DNA of 40,169 nucleotides, taken from positions 1-40,169 of the forward strand of contig WRGF01000212.1 of assembly GCA_009787345.1 (NCBI GenBank), written 5' to 3'. Positions 16,828 to 27,296 of this stretch are shown here, piece after piece. Made by a program: the position numbers and the translations under genes. Under the pieces are notes generated by a model. That model saw nothing but the letters and a program-made list of their open reading frames with translations, did not search any database and was not told the origin of the DNA. Numbering within the stretch: position 1 is the stretch's first letter; the number at the start of each line of letters is the position of its first letter. This DNA comes from Turicibacter sp. Lineage in GTDB: Bacteria > Bacillota_I > Bacilli_A > MOL361 > Turicibacteraceae.

Positions 16828-19800
16828 ATGGCAGTAGCGCCAACGTTGTTAGTAGGTTTAGGGGGGACGGGGTCGGATATTTTGAACCGCGTCAGCTCGC
16901 TCTTGAATGAGGAGCAAAAAAATAAAGTATCCTTTTGCATCTTGGATACGGATGTCAACGAATTGGCGGAAATCAAGGAAAAGAACCCGGACATCAACAT
17001 TATCCAGACGTCGGCCAATTCGACGGTGGGGGAGTACCTGTCGCTGGACCGCAATGCCCTTGACAACTGGTTCCCGGTCAACCAGATCTTAAACCGTAAA
17101 GCTTTGACGGAGGGTGCTGGCCAAGTACGGGCGATTTCTCGCCTGGCCTTTGACGCGGTGATTAAACGTGACGGGATGGAAGAACTTCACAACGCCGTTG
17201 ACAAGTTATTTAAATTAACCAACTCAGACAAGCAGCAGGCGCTTCGCGTCGTCATCGTATCGTCATTGGCGGGTGGAACGGGTTCAGGGATTTTGCTTCC
17301 CACAGCCCTTTACATTAAAAAATACCTAAAATCCAGGTTTCCCCAATTAAGTTGCATTACCCGTGGCTTTTTCATCCTTCCAGAAGTGTTCTTCGATGTC
17401 ATCAAAGGAAATGCTGAACGGGACAACCTGCGCTGCAACGCTTATGCAACCCTTCGGGAATTGGATGCCTTCTTGATGAAGGGGGACGGGTCTTTGGCGA
17501 AAAAATACCATGACCATGTGAAATTGTCCTTTCCTAAGTCCAACTCCACCCATTACGAGGAAATCAACGAAATGCCCTATGATTATTGCTTCTTGTTTGA
17601 CTCTGTCAACATCGATGGGAAAACCATGTCCTCCTTCCCCCAATACAAGGAACATGCGGCGAACTGTATTTATGCCCAAAGCATCGGCCCGATGAATAAG
17701 CGTTCCAACTCCTCAGAGGACAATACCATCCGTGAAATTGCCAAGCAGGGTGGGCGAAACCGTTATGCAGCAGCCGGCTCCGCCGTCTTAAAATACCCAT
17801 GGCAAGACATTCGGGACTACATCGCATACCAATGGGCAAAAGAGTGTATTTCCAGCCAGTGGCTGCGGTTTGACAATGAACTCAACAACATCCGTAAAGC
17901 CAATATTGATTTAAGGGCAGCGGGTCATTACATTAAAGATACGGACCGGGGCGACGAGTATGTCCAGGTCATCGAAAGCCAAAAGGCAGCGGATATCCCC
18001 TTTGCGAAATTCATTGCCAACCAATTGGAAAAAAGGATGACCAAGGGGAAGTCTTGGGGACACAGGACCAGGATTATATCCGTGGGCTTGGGACTTTTGT
18101 GGATGGTCAACTGCTGAAAAAAGTCAACATCAGTGGCATCCAAAAACTTGAAGGCGGGCGCTCGGATTTAACGGAGGATTCCGATGGGGATGAGTACGCT
18201 GACTTCTTCAAAAAAATGGAACGCAATTACAAGGATATGCCAAGCCGTTCTCAAGAAGCGGGCAAGAGCATTGCCTACTCCTTGTTCAATTCGGAAAACC
18301 AGTCGCTGCTTCATGCTAAAAATACCCAAAATTTTGAAACGTACTTGCGGACACAGGATGGGAAGATGATGCACCCCAATACCATCCGTTTTATGGTTTA
18401 TAAGACGAAGGCGTTGTTGCTGGAAACCAAGAAGAAACTGGAATCAGAAATCCGTGAACATCATGACTTCTTAAAAGCACAAAAGCACAACCTGTTTGTT
18501 GAATTTGTGAACCCAAAAAGCGATGACAAGGACGAAAAGCCGACCGCTGATTTGGTGCGTGGAATCAACACCAAGAAAAAGAAGAACGCAGAAAAACTGT
18601 CTGACTTGAAGCAAAAATATGGGAAATACCTGGAATGGACAGAGGAGCTGTCCAAGGCTATCGTCCTTAACGAAGTGTATGGGGAAGCCAACAATTACCT
18701 GGATAAAATCGCCAATTCCTTTGAGCGGTTCTTCACCAGCTTTGGCCAAAACGTGGAACAGATTGAGTTTTTATCTTATGAATTAAAAAACCGTTACAGT
18801 AATGTCAAAGGCTCTGCCACCCATTACGTATGCGCAAGCCCTGAATGCATTGGCAAGATTTCGGACGAAGCGCCATATATGGGATCGCAGTTTGAACTGG
18901 ACAACAACCTGGTCGAAAAAATTTACCAACGGGTCCGGGAATATGCCATGTACAATGCCAAGGACAAGACCATGGATTTCTTCGACCGCCTTTTCACCCA
19001 GGATATTTTAGGGTATTTCAAGGAACAGGTCATGAGCCAATATGGCAGCCAGGTCAAGATGGACATCATTGATGCCCTGAAAAAAGAGGTTGAGCTGACC
19101 GAAGGCGAAAGAAACGTGGAAGCCCAGTACAAATACGCCCAAAAGCTTTTGGATTCATCCAAATTATTGGCAAAGCCTTTCCTTGAACTGCCAAGGATTG
19201 AAACCGTCCAGCCGATTATGGCCTGTACTTACAACAAGGCGCTGGAAAAAAGCAATGACCCGCACCGAACCGAATTTATTAGAAGGCAGCTGGATGATTA
19301 TGGGGCAGTCCCTACGGAAAATGAAGTGGATGAGCACACGATTTTATTTTATCAGGCGCTATACTCCATCAAGGCAAGCTCCCTTTCCAAGTTCGCCCCT
19401 CCCCTTAAAACCCAGACCAGCGAGCATATGGAAGGGTCATACAGCCGGGCTTACTGGGAACTTATCCATCAGTTGAAACCTGGAAAAAGTGCCAAGCCGA
19501 TTATTACGCCACACATCCATAAGGATTGGCATTTATTGAACCGGATGCCGGACATTGACGAGTCCTCCCAGACGAAAACCCAGATGGGTATTTATACAGC
19601 GGTCTTTAGGGGGCTTATTGAGGGCAAAATCGAGTTCATGCCATTAAATGATGGCATCAACGTTTACCGCTACTCTGGAAGCCATCCCATTGAGCTTAAA
19701 GTATCCAATGGGACGCCTTGCGACCATTTCTACGAAGTGTTTGATGCCTTCAGCTTGAATCAGGAACTGGTGGCAAATACCATGGAATCGGTCAATGACG

Positions 19801-20324
19801 ATTTTGAACGGACCAAAGTCGGCCACAAGGAGTTCTCCTTCAAGGAAACGCCTTTATGCAAGCGACTGGAAAAATTCATGCTCAACGAATTGGTGCAGGT
19901 GTATAAAGCCGAGGACTACCTGTTCCAAAAAGATGGTGAAGTGGTCAACTCGATTTTCGACATCCCATTATTTTACCGGATTTCCGGGCGCAGCATTGTG
20001 GAAGCCAAAGAAGGCATCGACATCCTAAGTGCCATTTTAACTGAAATCCGCCATGTGGTGGAGGAAAGCGAAACCGAGGAATACATCGACCAGGTGTTTG
20101 TCCAGTTCATCGTGTCCCAGTTTGAAATCTTTGAAGCCAACATTGCCGGCTATTACTTGGGCCATCTGAAAGAAACGTGGATGGACAGCTACTTGGATAC
20201 CGTCCTTCACACCATCGTGGAACACATCAAGGACAAGCCCGGCAACGAAGCCCGCAAATTCAGGCTCCATGTCGAGGACTACATTGAGAAACATAAGAAA
20301 CAGGCATTGGAGCACCGCAAATAG
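16828..20324 (+). pseudogene. cassette A: tubulin/FtsZ-superfamily protein, interrupted by one-base frameshift
   Basis: From ATG 16828 (8 bases after AAGGAG) the frame begins APTLLVGLGGTGSDILNRV and carries the tubulin-signature loop AGGTGSGI (GGTGSG at 149-154), typical of Tubulin_2-type proteins; it then stops at 18117. A second frame, open from 18054 to 20324, continues the same protein. The break is at an A6 run (18029-18034): one extra A gives EKKDDQGEVLGTQDQDY, matching DKRDDQGEKIGTKDQDY in intact copy B. The restored length is 1165 residues against 1168. Both halves remain otherwise open and well conserved, so the lesion is recent, switchable or a sequencing error. If real, the product is a ~430-residue GTPase head. 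The part after residue ~400 is helical and of unknown role. Confidence 0.85.
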
Positions 20325-20345
20325 TTATATGCTAGGAGGCAGGCC

Positions 20346-22319
20346 ATGCATACCGTCATGATGCTAAACAACGAAGCCTTGGACTTGTATCGGGACCACT
20401 CCTTCCTCTTTCACCCTTTTAAAAAAGATTTGGATATATGCCCCATCAACGAAGGCAAAGACCGCTTTGATGAGATATTCCCCGGACTTCAGGATATGAT
20501 TTACGGAAAAGGCCCCTGGAGGGCCTTTGTCTTTGTTGCAGATGATGTGAAGGATATCCCCGCCAAGGCAGATACCCTGAATCCATTTGACTTTTCTAAA
20601 GGCGTGCAGACATCCATCATGGAAGAGAGCAAGGAAAGCCTGATACGATTAACCCACCATTTAGGAGGGTTTCCGGCAAAAAATACTTACGAATTTGAAA
20701 AATACTATTATTACCTCAACCGGCAAGGGGAGGAAGTGCGGGTCGACGAACAGGACTTGATGATCCGCCACGAAGCCTTGGGGCACGGCGCACTCATACA
20801 GAGCAAATACGAGCAGACCCAGCTGGACGCCATCGAACAAGCCAGCCATTTGATTGATAAGTATGACGAGTTGGTGAACAAGCCCACGGAAATTTACCTA
20901 ATCAAGCTGCGGATGCCACACCGGCATTTGAGCCATTCAGGGAAATTGCAGCCTGCCACCACGCCTGAGAAGGATGATTTTTCAGCGGCGAACCATTACC
21001 CGCCCAACTGCCGGTTCCTCGCTTATGACTTGGACCGCATCACGAAATACAACCAAAGTTCCCAGTTTTTCCAGTTTTGGCTCAGTGTCCTCACCTTGGC
21101 CCACAACGAATTTACGTCCAGCATCTTCAAAGCCAACGAACTTTATAATTTCAAGTGCCAGTGGAACAAGGAAAAACTGGGGTCGCTCTTTAGCCAAAAA
21201 CTTTCCCAAAACGAGGCGCTCATCTGGCAGATTACCGAAACCCTGAACCGTCCCAAGGTGTCTGCCGATATTTATGGCGACGAGCTGATCGAGGAGGAAA
21301 AGGTGGCCGTCGGCTACAAGCGGATGGACGAAGCCAAAGCCAAAATCGACACGAAACAGTACAGCTATGCTAAGGAAGTACCTGCTTTGGACACTGCCAC
21401 ATTGGAAAGCCAGGTATCAGGCTCCCTTAAAATCCTGAGGCGCCAGTTGATGGAGCCTAGGCGCAAGGTGGCCGACACCGCTAAGGACACCCGCATGAGG
21501 TTCCGCCAATTTTTAGGCACCCGTTTCGAACTGGACGGGTTTCAAAAAGAAGATGTCAAAACCAAGCTTTCAAAGCTTCAGGAACAGGTTTTCAGCGAGA
21601 TGCACATCCATTATTTATACGATGATGGGTTCACCGAAGAGCTGGCCCAGACGAAAAATGAAGTTAGGGAAGATTTTCGGTACCGGTTATTCTCCACCAC
21701 GGTATGGGGGCTGATTGGGACTATCCTTGCCACCGTCATTTTAGCGTTTCTCATCATCTTCCTCAACGGGGACAACCCACAGGAAACGTTGCTAGAAGCC
21801 GCCATTACTTTAGCAGTCACCGGGCTTGCCATGGTGGGGGTCATTTTCCTTCACCGGCGGATGGCGCGGCAGCGGGTGGACGACTACAACCTCCACGTTA
21901 AAGAAGTGTACCAAAACATCGCCCACGAAACCAAGGCGGTCGAGGACCGGATGGAAGATATTTTCAATTATATGCGGTACCATCACATTCTAACTGGCAA
22001 GGATGAAACCATCGGGGAGAGCCAGCAACTGGATTTCAACCTGAAGCATTATTTGGCAAGGCTGAAACAGTTCAACGCACGGCTTGAAACCCTCGGGAAA
22101 GAACTCCAGCTGCCCATTAAAAACCACCCGGTTTACGAGCTATGCATGGATTTCGACCCACAGGTGCCAGTGGAGGAAAGCCCGCTGTTTTATCTGAATT
22201 CAAATAAAATCACCGAAGTCGCCATGCCAAACCAGGAATTTTCCCTGAAGCTTCCTTATGAGGGCATCGAAGGCATGGACATCCAAAAACTTAACGACTT
22301 ACGATTGGGGGGGCAATAG
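20346..22319 (+). CDS. cassette A: two-pass membrane protein of unknown family
   Basis: A 657-residue protein whose ATG at 20346 follows AGGAGG. It opens with a conserved cytosolic domain (HTVMMLNNEALDLY, FPGLQDMIYGKGPWRAFVF, LGGFPAKNTYEFEKYYYY), then a helical, coiled-coil-like region (~300-450), two close membrane segments (~452-472 and ~482-502) and a C-terminal helical/beta domain ending YEGIEGMDIQ. I do not recognise the family. Both copies place it between the tubulin-like gene and the large membrane protein, and it overlaps the next gene's GTG by one base, so it is probably an obligate part of the complex. With both ends cytosolic it could be the membrane receptor for the tubulin. Confidence 0.85.
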   Translation: MHTVMMLNNEALDLYRDHSFLFHPFKKDLDICPINEGKDRFDEIFPGLQDMIYGKGPWRAFVFVADDVKDIPAKADTLNPFDFSKGVQTSIMEESKESLIRLTHHLGGFPAKNTYEFEKYYYYLNRQGEEVRVDEQDLMIRHEALGHGALIQSKYEQTQLDAIEQASHLIDKYDELVNKPTEIYLIKLRMPHRHLSHSGKLQPATTPEKDDFSAANHYPPNCRFLAYDLDRITKYNQSSQFFQFWLSVLTLAHNEFTSSIFKANELYNFKCQWNKEKLGSLFSQKLSQNEALIWQITETLNRPKVSADIYGDELIEEEKVAVGYKRMDEAKAKIDTKQYSYAKEVPALDTATLESQVSGSLKILRRQLMEPRRKVADTAKDTRMRFRQFLGTRFELDGFQKEDVKTKLSKLQEQVFSEMHIHYLYDDGFTEELAQTKNEVREDFRYRLFSTTVWGLIGTILATVILAFLIIFLNGDNPQETLLEAAITLAVTGLAMVGVIFLHRRMARQRVDDYNLHVKEVYQNIAHETKAVEDRMEDIFNYMRYHHILTGKDETIGESQQLDFNLKHYLARLKQFNARLETLGKELQLPIKNHPVYELCMDFDPQVPVEESPLFYLNSNKITEVAMPNQEFSLKLPYEGIEGMDIQKLNDLRLGGQ

Positions 22320-25300
22320 TGCCAGGATTAACGCTACAGCAACAACTACTTGTATTCATCGTACTCTTTTCCCTTTTCTGCCTCGCCGCCATTAGCATTT
22401 GGGGGCTCAACCGCGAAAAACTGACCAGATACAGGCAACATTCCTTTATCCTGCCCACCTTTTTATTCTTGTTGGTTATGGTCATCGGCTATAGCATTTC
22501 CTACGAACGGCTATTGGAATTGACCCGGATATACCTGAACCTTCAGGACTTTGAGGGCGGGTTCATCGAGGGATTGGGGCTATTCATTGCCTTCTTTCCC
22601 TATTTGGTGTTCATGCTACAAAAGAGTGCGTTTTTGAAACGGCATCCTATTAGGACTTGGCTCGGTGTATTGTTTCTAATCACAACCCTTGCAGTAGGTG
22701 CCTTGTATGGCCCGGTTTATCGGCAGGCTGTCACGGGGACAAACCCACCTGCCAACCCGTACCTATATACCTTCTTGTCCATCGGTGAAGTCGTCCTAAG
22801 GGTGTTCGGGGCGGCTGCCGCCATTGTCGCAACCATTGCCCTCCTTCATGGGCTCATCTGTCTCATCCTATCCAAGTGGATTAAAAAAGGACCGGAGGGA
22901 CGCTACCCTGTCGGCTACAAAAGCTTCCTTCTGGATACCTTTTACCAAGGGGAAGAATGCCAGAAAAGCCCTGGTTATTTGGACTATGCCATCCGGGAGC
23001 AATACGGGGAAATCAAGAATTTCCTCCTTGAGCCTTTGCCTTATTTGAACAAGTCCAAGATGGGGATAATACTTCGGATGGTTTATTGGCTATCGAAGCC
23101 TTACCGGTTGATGATCATCCTATTCGGCGGGTTATTGGCGTGGCAGGTTGCATTTGTGGATATGGGCAACATACGTTTCTTGATGTTTGCTTTCGTTGCC
23201 ATCATCCTCGTAGGGGAAATATATGGCTTTTTAAGCGGCGATTCCAAAACTGGGGAAAAAATAGCAGAAATCCCAGACTCGGTTGAGAAAGATTTTGAGG
23301 CGTTTTATCGGGATTTGAAGCAGCATTTTGACCGGTATATGTTTCATGCCCGCCGGATTGACGGGATGGATGCCCGGGTGCCGCAGCCTGATGAGGAGAA
23401 TATCAACCTTAAAGGCTTGCCGGACGAGAAGTTTTCCCAAAAGGCGGCTCATGAGTTTTACCCGGAATATGAAACTTTTGCCCAGGAACTGAAGGACAGC
23501 CATAAGCTTCAAGACCAGATTTTGGGGAATTTTTTCAAGCAGATGCCAGACCTGGATTTGGGATATGCCCAGATGACCCGCAAAGTTTTTGATGGGGAAA
23601 GCACCCTTGTCCTCAACCCGTTCTTTATGGATTTGACGGACTATTTGGTAGTGCCGCTGCTCAAGCAGTTGATGGACAACCATAATGTGTTGGTCATTGG
23701 CGGGCGGGCATCCCAAGATGAGGAACTGAAAAACTGGATGCGTTCAACCATTTGGAAGATGATGGGGACGGACCAGTATTTCACCACGGATTACTTAGGG
23801 GAGGGCAATACCGCAGCTCCCCCGAATATCGGAATCCTCCGGGCCAACCAGGTGAACCATTTCAAGCTGATTGCCGGGCAGCGGGAGTTCTTGAAAAAAG
23901 TGGGGCTGATTATTTTGGTGGAGCCATCGAGGCAGATTACCATGAACCAGCTGTCCTTAAACATCATCGCCAATTATTGTTCGGATGAGCGGGTAGTGGT
24001 CGCCATGGACCGGCCTGTGGATGGGCTGTTGGACAACCTGAGCCACACCTTAAACGTGCGTATGAAGGAGGTCAGCGCCCTTCAACAAAATACCAATCCC
24101 CTGACCTATACCGTCGTTTACAATGCCAGCAACAAAAAGGACATGCACCAGCGGGTGATGGAAAATGTGTTCCGTTATCTCGGCGGCGGGACCGAAGTGT
24201 TTTCCTTGGCACAGCGCCACCATTTAGGGGAAGTCACTTGGCTTGGGGACAAGAAATTCCCCATTGTGGACATGAAATGGATTGCCGGCCAGTATTACCA
24301 AAGCATCGCCGATGTTGCCGGGCTTCCTCACACCCAGTATTTGGTGGAAAAAGAGCTGACCATGGACCCGTCCTTATGGAAGCTTAGGAAAAAGCCTCGG
24401 CGGGTCTTGGTGGTGGAGGACGAGTTCAACAACATGTTCGATATCCGCGAGCTTTACCGTTCCCGGGCGACCGAGATTTGCAGCCTGAACATCTTTAGCA
24501 GCAACTACATGATGCGGGACTATATGCTAAAAAATCCTGACCTTTTTTTGAAGGACAAGAAGGCGGTCCCCACCATTATCAATGACTTTGAATATTCCCC
24601 ACGCAACTTATTCATCAAAATCATGGTCAGGTTGCTAGTAGGCCCATTGAGGGAACTTGAAATCAGTGACGAGTTTTTAGCCATCCACCGTGAAGGGGAG
24701 GACATTGTCAAACTGTTAGGGGTACTCTCAAGGAGGTATCTCGACATTGGCCATCAAATCCACTTCACCCGTTATAAAAAAGACGAAGTCAATTATCAAA
24801 AAAACTGCTACGATGAGGTGTCTTATATCGCCTTGGGGGAACATGACTCAGACGTCCAAGAAGCCATCCGCCGCAAATTCTCGGCTTCCAACCTCATTGT
24901 GGAGGACTTGGCAAGGGAGAAAAACTACCTGGGGTCGTACCTTCATAACCAGGTTTACCAAATGATGCTCCCGACCCAGTTTTTGACCTATTCGGGGAAA
25001 TATTATCAGGTGGATTATGTCAACCAGGACTTTGACGTGCTCCTAAAACGAAGCAGCGAGTACATCCACCAACGGCTCTTTTACCGCCAAAAACGAAACT
25101 ACACCCTGGCGTTTTCCGATTCAAAAATCAAGTTGGAAGCGGACAAGAAAAATCCCCATTATAAAAACTGGGAAGTCGGCAGCTTCAAATTCCCAGAGGC
25201 AAGGGCCGGATTTGACCATCGCAACCGCACCCTTGGGGATTTGAAAATAACGGTGGAATCCGCCCGAATCGAAGTGCAGACGGAAGGGTATTACCAACTG

Positions 25301-27049
25301 AACGATTACGGGAACCTTGCCACTGGGATGTTCGTGAAACTGGACAGCGTCCCGAAACGGACCTATCTCCATAAAGATGTTTTAAGGCTGGAATTTGAGG
25401 GGCTTTCCCACCAGCAACGGGGCCTCTTGGCCCTCCTCCTTGGGGAATTATTCCAATCCACCATGCCCCAGACCTGCGATTTCATCGGGGTGGGAAGCCC
25501 GAATGCTAAGGTGCCCAAACCCTTAGAAGGTGCCCTATATAAAGTCGATTCGGTCTTTCAGCCCGATGATGAGGGCGTCTACATCATCGAAGACAGCGAA
25601 ATCGACCTTGGCATCATCTCAAGTACTGCCCGCAACATCAGCCGATTCCTGGAGATCATCACGGATTACCTCATTTGGTACCGGGAAGAGCAGGGTGTCC
25701 AGACAACTTCCCAAAACGAAGAAAAAGTTGAGGAAGCCATTTCCGAGGAACCAGTGGAAGCAGCAGAAATTCCAAAAGAAGAACCTGTTGCATTGAAACT
25801 ATTGGCAAAAGCCGAGGCTTCGAAACTGTTGGAAGATGCTAAGGTGGAAGAAGTCGAAGCAGACATGGGAGAATCTACGGGAACCACTGGGGAAGAACCA
25901 AGCGAAGCCAACGAACCGGACGAAATGGCTGATGGCATTGAGGAATCGCCCGAATCCACTGTGGAAGAGGAATTCGAAACCGAGGAACCAACGGAAACTG
26001 CTGAGGGCATGGAGGAGTTGCCGGAAGGCAGCAGGGAACCCGACGGAGAATCCGTGGAATCACTGGAAGATGGCGGTGAAGCCAAGCCCGAGGTTGAGGG
26101 GGTTCCAGAATCCGATGGCGAAGCAGAACCCGATGAAGAACCCACTGAATCACTGGAAGTTGATGGAGAAGCCGAACCCGAAGCTGAAGGGTCACAGGAA
26201 TCCGATGATGAAGTTGAGCCCAAAGTTGATGAGGCGCCGGAAGCCGATGTTGAAAATGATTTCGAAGTTGTTGGAGAAGCTGAACCCGAAATCGAGAGTT
26301 CATCAGAACCAAATGGGGAAGCTTTTGAATCTATGGAAGCTGTCGCAAGTGTTGAACCAGAAATTGAAGGGTCACCAGAAACCGATGGCGAAACAGGAAT
26401 TGAAGCATTGGAAGTATTGGAATCCGATGCAGAACCCGTCGTAACCTTAGAATCTGTAATCGAAGCCGAAGAAGTGTCTGAAGGGGATGCCGAAGCAGTT
26501 TCCGAAGGGGTGGAACCATCCGAATCCACGACCGGGGATGAACCACAGGATGAAAATCCAGCAGATGAAAAATTGCCAGTGGCTGATGGGGAGGAACCTG
26601 TCAGAAAAGGCTGGTGGGCTAAATCCCGTGAAAAGCGTGCGGCTAAAAAGGCTTTGAAGCCGAAGAAGGAAAAGCCGAGCAAGAAGAAGAAAACTAAAGA
26701 TACAGACGCACAAGAAACGGAAGAAACTGAAGTGTTAGGGGAAAAACCTAAAAAAAGCTGGATTCCTAAGTTTAAAAAGCGTGCACCTAAGTTGGAAGAA
26801 GCGGAAAATCTGGAAGGATTGGAAGCAGAAACGTTGGATGAAACTGTGGAAAAATCCCAGCAAGAGGGGCCGTCCGATGAGGAGTTCAACGAAGCCTTGA
26901 AAAAGTTCAATGACTTCTTGTTATTTGGCTCCTCGGATGAGGTGTATGGGAAAGAATTGCACCAATCAATCGAGGAACTTATCCAGTATTTGCAAAAGTT
27001 CCAATTTTCCAATAACAACATGACCACTGCAAGGAAGAAGGAACGATAA
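22319..27049 (+). CDS. cassette A: very large multi-pass membrane protein with acidic repeat tail
   Basis: A 1576-residue protein from GTG 22319, after a G-rich binding site. Hydrophobic segments fill the first ~310 residues (about six, beginning QQLLVFIVLFSLFCLAAISI). A long soluble core (~320-1115) shared with copy B contains VLVIGGRASQDE (457), MDRPVDGLLDNLSHT, IVDMKWIAGQYY, VVEDEFNNMFD, MLPTQFLTYSGKYYQVD and YIIEDSEIDLGIISS. I do not recognise the core. Residues ~1120-1427 are a Glu/Pro/Ser-rich imperfect repeat (EAEPEAEGS-ESD type); next comes a Lys-rich stretch (KKALKPKKEKPSKKKK), then a short conserved C-terminus (DFLLFGSSDEVYGKELHQSI) also present in copy B. The acidic part is therefore an expansion inside a conserved frame. 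Confidence 0.85.
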   Translation: MPGLTLQQQLLVFIVLFSLFCLAAISIWGLNREKLTRYRQHSFILPTFLFLLVMVIGYSISYERLLELTRIYLNLQDFEGGFIEGLGLFIAFFPYLVFMLQKSAFLKRHPIRTWLGVLFLITTLAVGALYGPVYRQAVTGTNPPANPYLYTFLSIGEVVLRVFGAAAAIVATIALLHGLICLILSKWIKKGPEGRYPVGYKSFLLDTFYQGEECQKSPGYLDYAIREQYGEIKNFLLEPLPYLNKSKMGIILRMVYWLSKPYRLMIILFGGLLAWQVAFVDMGNIRFLMFAFVAIILVGEIYGFLSGDSKTGEKIAEIPDSVEKDFEAFYRDLKQHFDRYMFHARRIDGMDARVPQPDEENINLKGLPDEKFSQKAAHEFYPEYETFAQELKDSHKLQDQILGNFFKQMPDLDLGYAQMTRKVFDGESTLVLNPFFMDLTDYLVVPLLKQLMDNHNVLVIGGRASQDEELKNWMRSTIWKMMGTDQYFTTDYLGEGNTAAPPNIGILRANQVNHFKLIAGQREFLKKVGLIILVEPSRQITMNQLSLNIIANYCSDERVVVAMDRPVDGLLDNLSHTLNVRMKEVSALQQNTNPLTYTVVYNASNKKDMHQRVMENVFRYLGGGTEVFSLAQRHHLGEVTWLGDKKFPIVDMKWIAGQYYQSIADVAGLPHTQYLVEKELTMDPSLWKLRKKPRRVLVVEDEFNNMFDIRELYRSRATEICSLNIFSSNYMMRDYMLKNPDLFLKDKKAVPTIINDFEYSPRNLFIKIMVRLLVGPLRELEISDEFLAIHREGEDIVKLLGVLSRRYLDIGHQIHFTRYKKDEVNYQKNCYDEVSYIALGEHDSDVQEAIRRKFSASNLIVEDLAREKNYLGSYLHNQVYQMMLPTQFLTYSGKYYQVDYVNQDFDVLLKRSSEYIHQRLFYRQKRNYTLAFSDSKIKLEADKKNPHYKNWEVGSFKFPEARAGFDHRNRTLGDLKITVESARIEVQTEGYYQLNDYGNLATGMFVKLDSVPKRTYLHKDVLRLEFEGLSHQQRGLLALLLGELFQSTMPQTCDFIGVGSPNAKVPKPLEGALYKVDSVFQPDDEGVYIIEDSEIDLGIISSTARNISRFLEIITDYLIWYREEQGVQTTSQNEEKVEEAISEEPVEAAEIPKEEPVALKLLAKAEASKLLEDAKVEEVEADMGESTGTTGEEPSEANEPDEMADGIEESPESTVEEEFETEEPTETAEGMEELPEGSREPDGESVESLEDGGEAKPEVEGVPESDGEAEPDEEPTESLEVDGEAEPEAEGSQESDDEVEPKVDEAPEADVENDFEVVGEAEPEIESSSEPNGEAFESMEAVASVEPEIEGSPETDGETGIEALEVLESDAEPVVTLESVIEAEEVSEGDAEAVSEGVEPSESTTGDEPQDENPADEKLPVADGEEPVRKGWWAKSREKRAAKKALKPKKEKPSKKKKTKDTDAQETEETEVLGEKPKKSWIPKFKKRAPKLEEAENLEGLEAETLDETVEKSQQEGPSDEEFNEALKKFNDFLLFGSSDEVYGKELHQSIEELIQYLQKFQFSNNNMTTARKKER
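25960..26460 (+). repeat. imperfect acidic-protein-coding repeat
   Basis: Degenerate repeats built on GAAGCCGAACCC-like and GAATCCGATGG-like words encode (D/E)GEAEPE-EG--ESDGE units about 20-30 residues long. The stretch is strongly purine-biased on the plus strand, which also creates a long spurious ORF on the minus strand. Confidence 0.7.
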
Positions 27050-27057
27050 CCGAAAAC

Positions 27058-27090
27058 CCCAGGTAGCCTCGAGCTGAACCTGGGTTTTTT
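27058..27090 (+). terminator. intrinsic terminator ending cassette A
   Basis: CCCAGGT pairs with ACCTGGG around a 13-base loop, followed by six T residues, nine bases after the stop of the large membrane protein. It separates the two cassettes into distinct transcription units. Confidence 0.9.
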
Positions 27091-27210
27091 GGCTTTTTCC
27101 CGTGATTCCAACTGAACCTTGGAGTTTCCCGTTCAAAATAGGGAATAGTAGTAGCAGAAATCCACAAAATCCTTACGGCTTAAGGCTGATTTTTCCGTCT
27201 GGCGGGGTGA

Positions 27211-27240
27211 AAGTTTCGAAAAGCCTATATTTTCACTACT
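27211..27240. promoter_or_regulatory. inverted repeat upstream of cassette B
   Basis: GTGAAA...TTTCAC with 18 bases between, enclosing TTTCGAAA and a TATATT that could be a -10 element. It lies in the 247-base gap between cassettes, roughly 60 bp before the vWA start. No convincing -35 was found. Candidate only. Confidence 0.3.
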
Positions 27241-27296
27241 GATGATGGTAAAATTGAAGGAGAATTGTTGAAAAAGCGTAGAAAGTGGGGAAACCT

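Noticed and set aside
18027-18036. Programmed -1 ribosomal frameshifting at the A6-G heptamer
   Set aside because: The reading frame (GAA AAA AGG) is not the canonical phase for A AAA AAG slippage, and copy B has no such site. It cannot be fully excluded, so the frameshift is reported without this claim.
18054-20324. The 756-codon second half of the copy A tubulin gene as a separate gene
   Set aside because: It would start at a TTG with no ribosome binding site in the middle of a sequence that is continuous in copy B, so it is better explained as the rest of a frameshifted gene.
25666-27111. A 481-codon Ser/Pro-rich ORF on the minus strand
   Set aside because: It is the antisense of the acidic repeat: purine-biased GAA/GAT codons read backwards give Ser/Pro codons without stops. 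It has no binding site and shares no features with known proteins.
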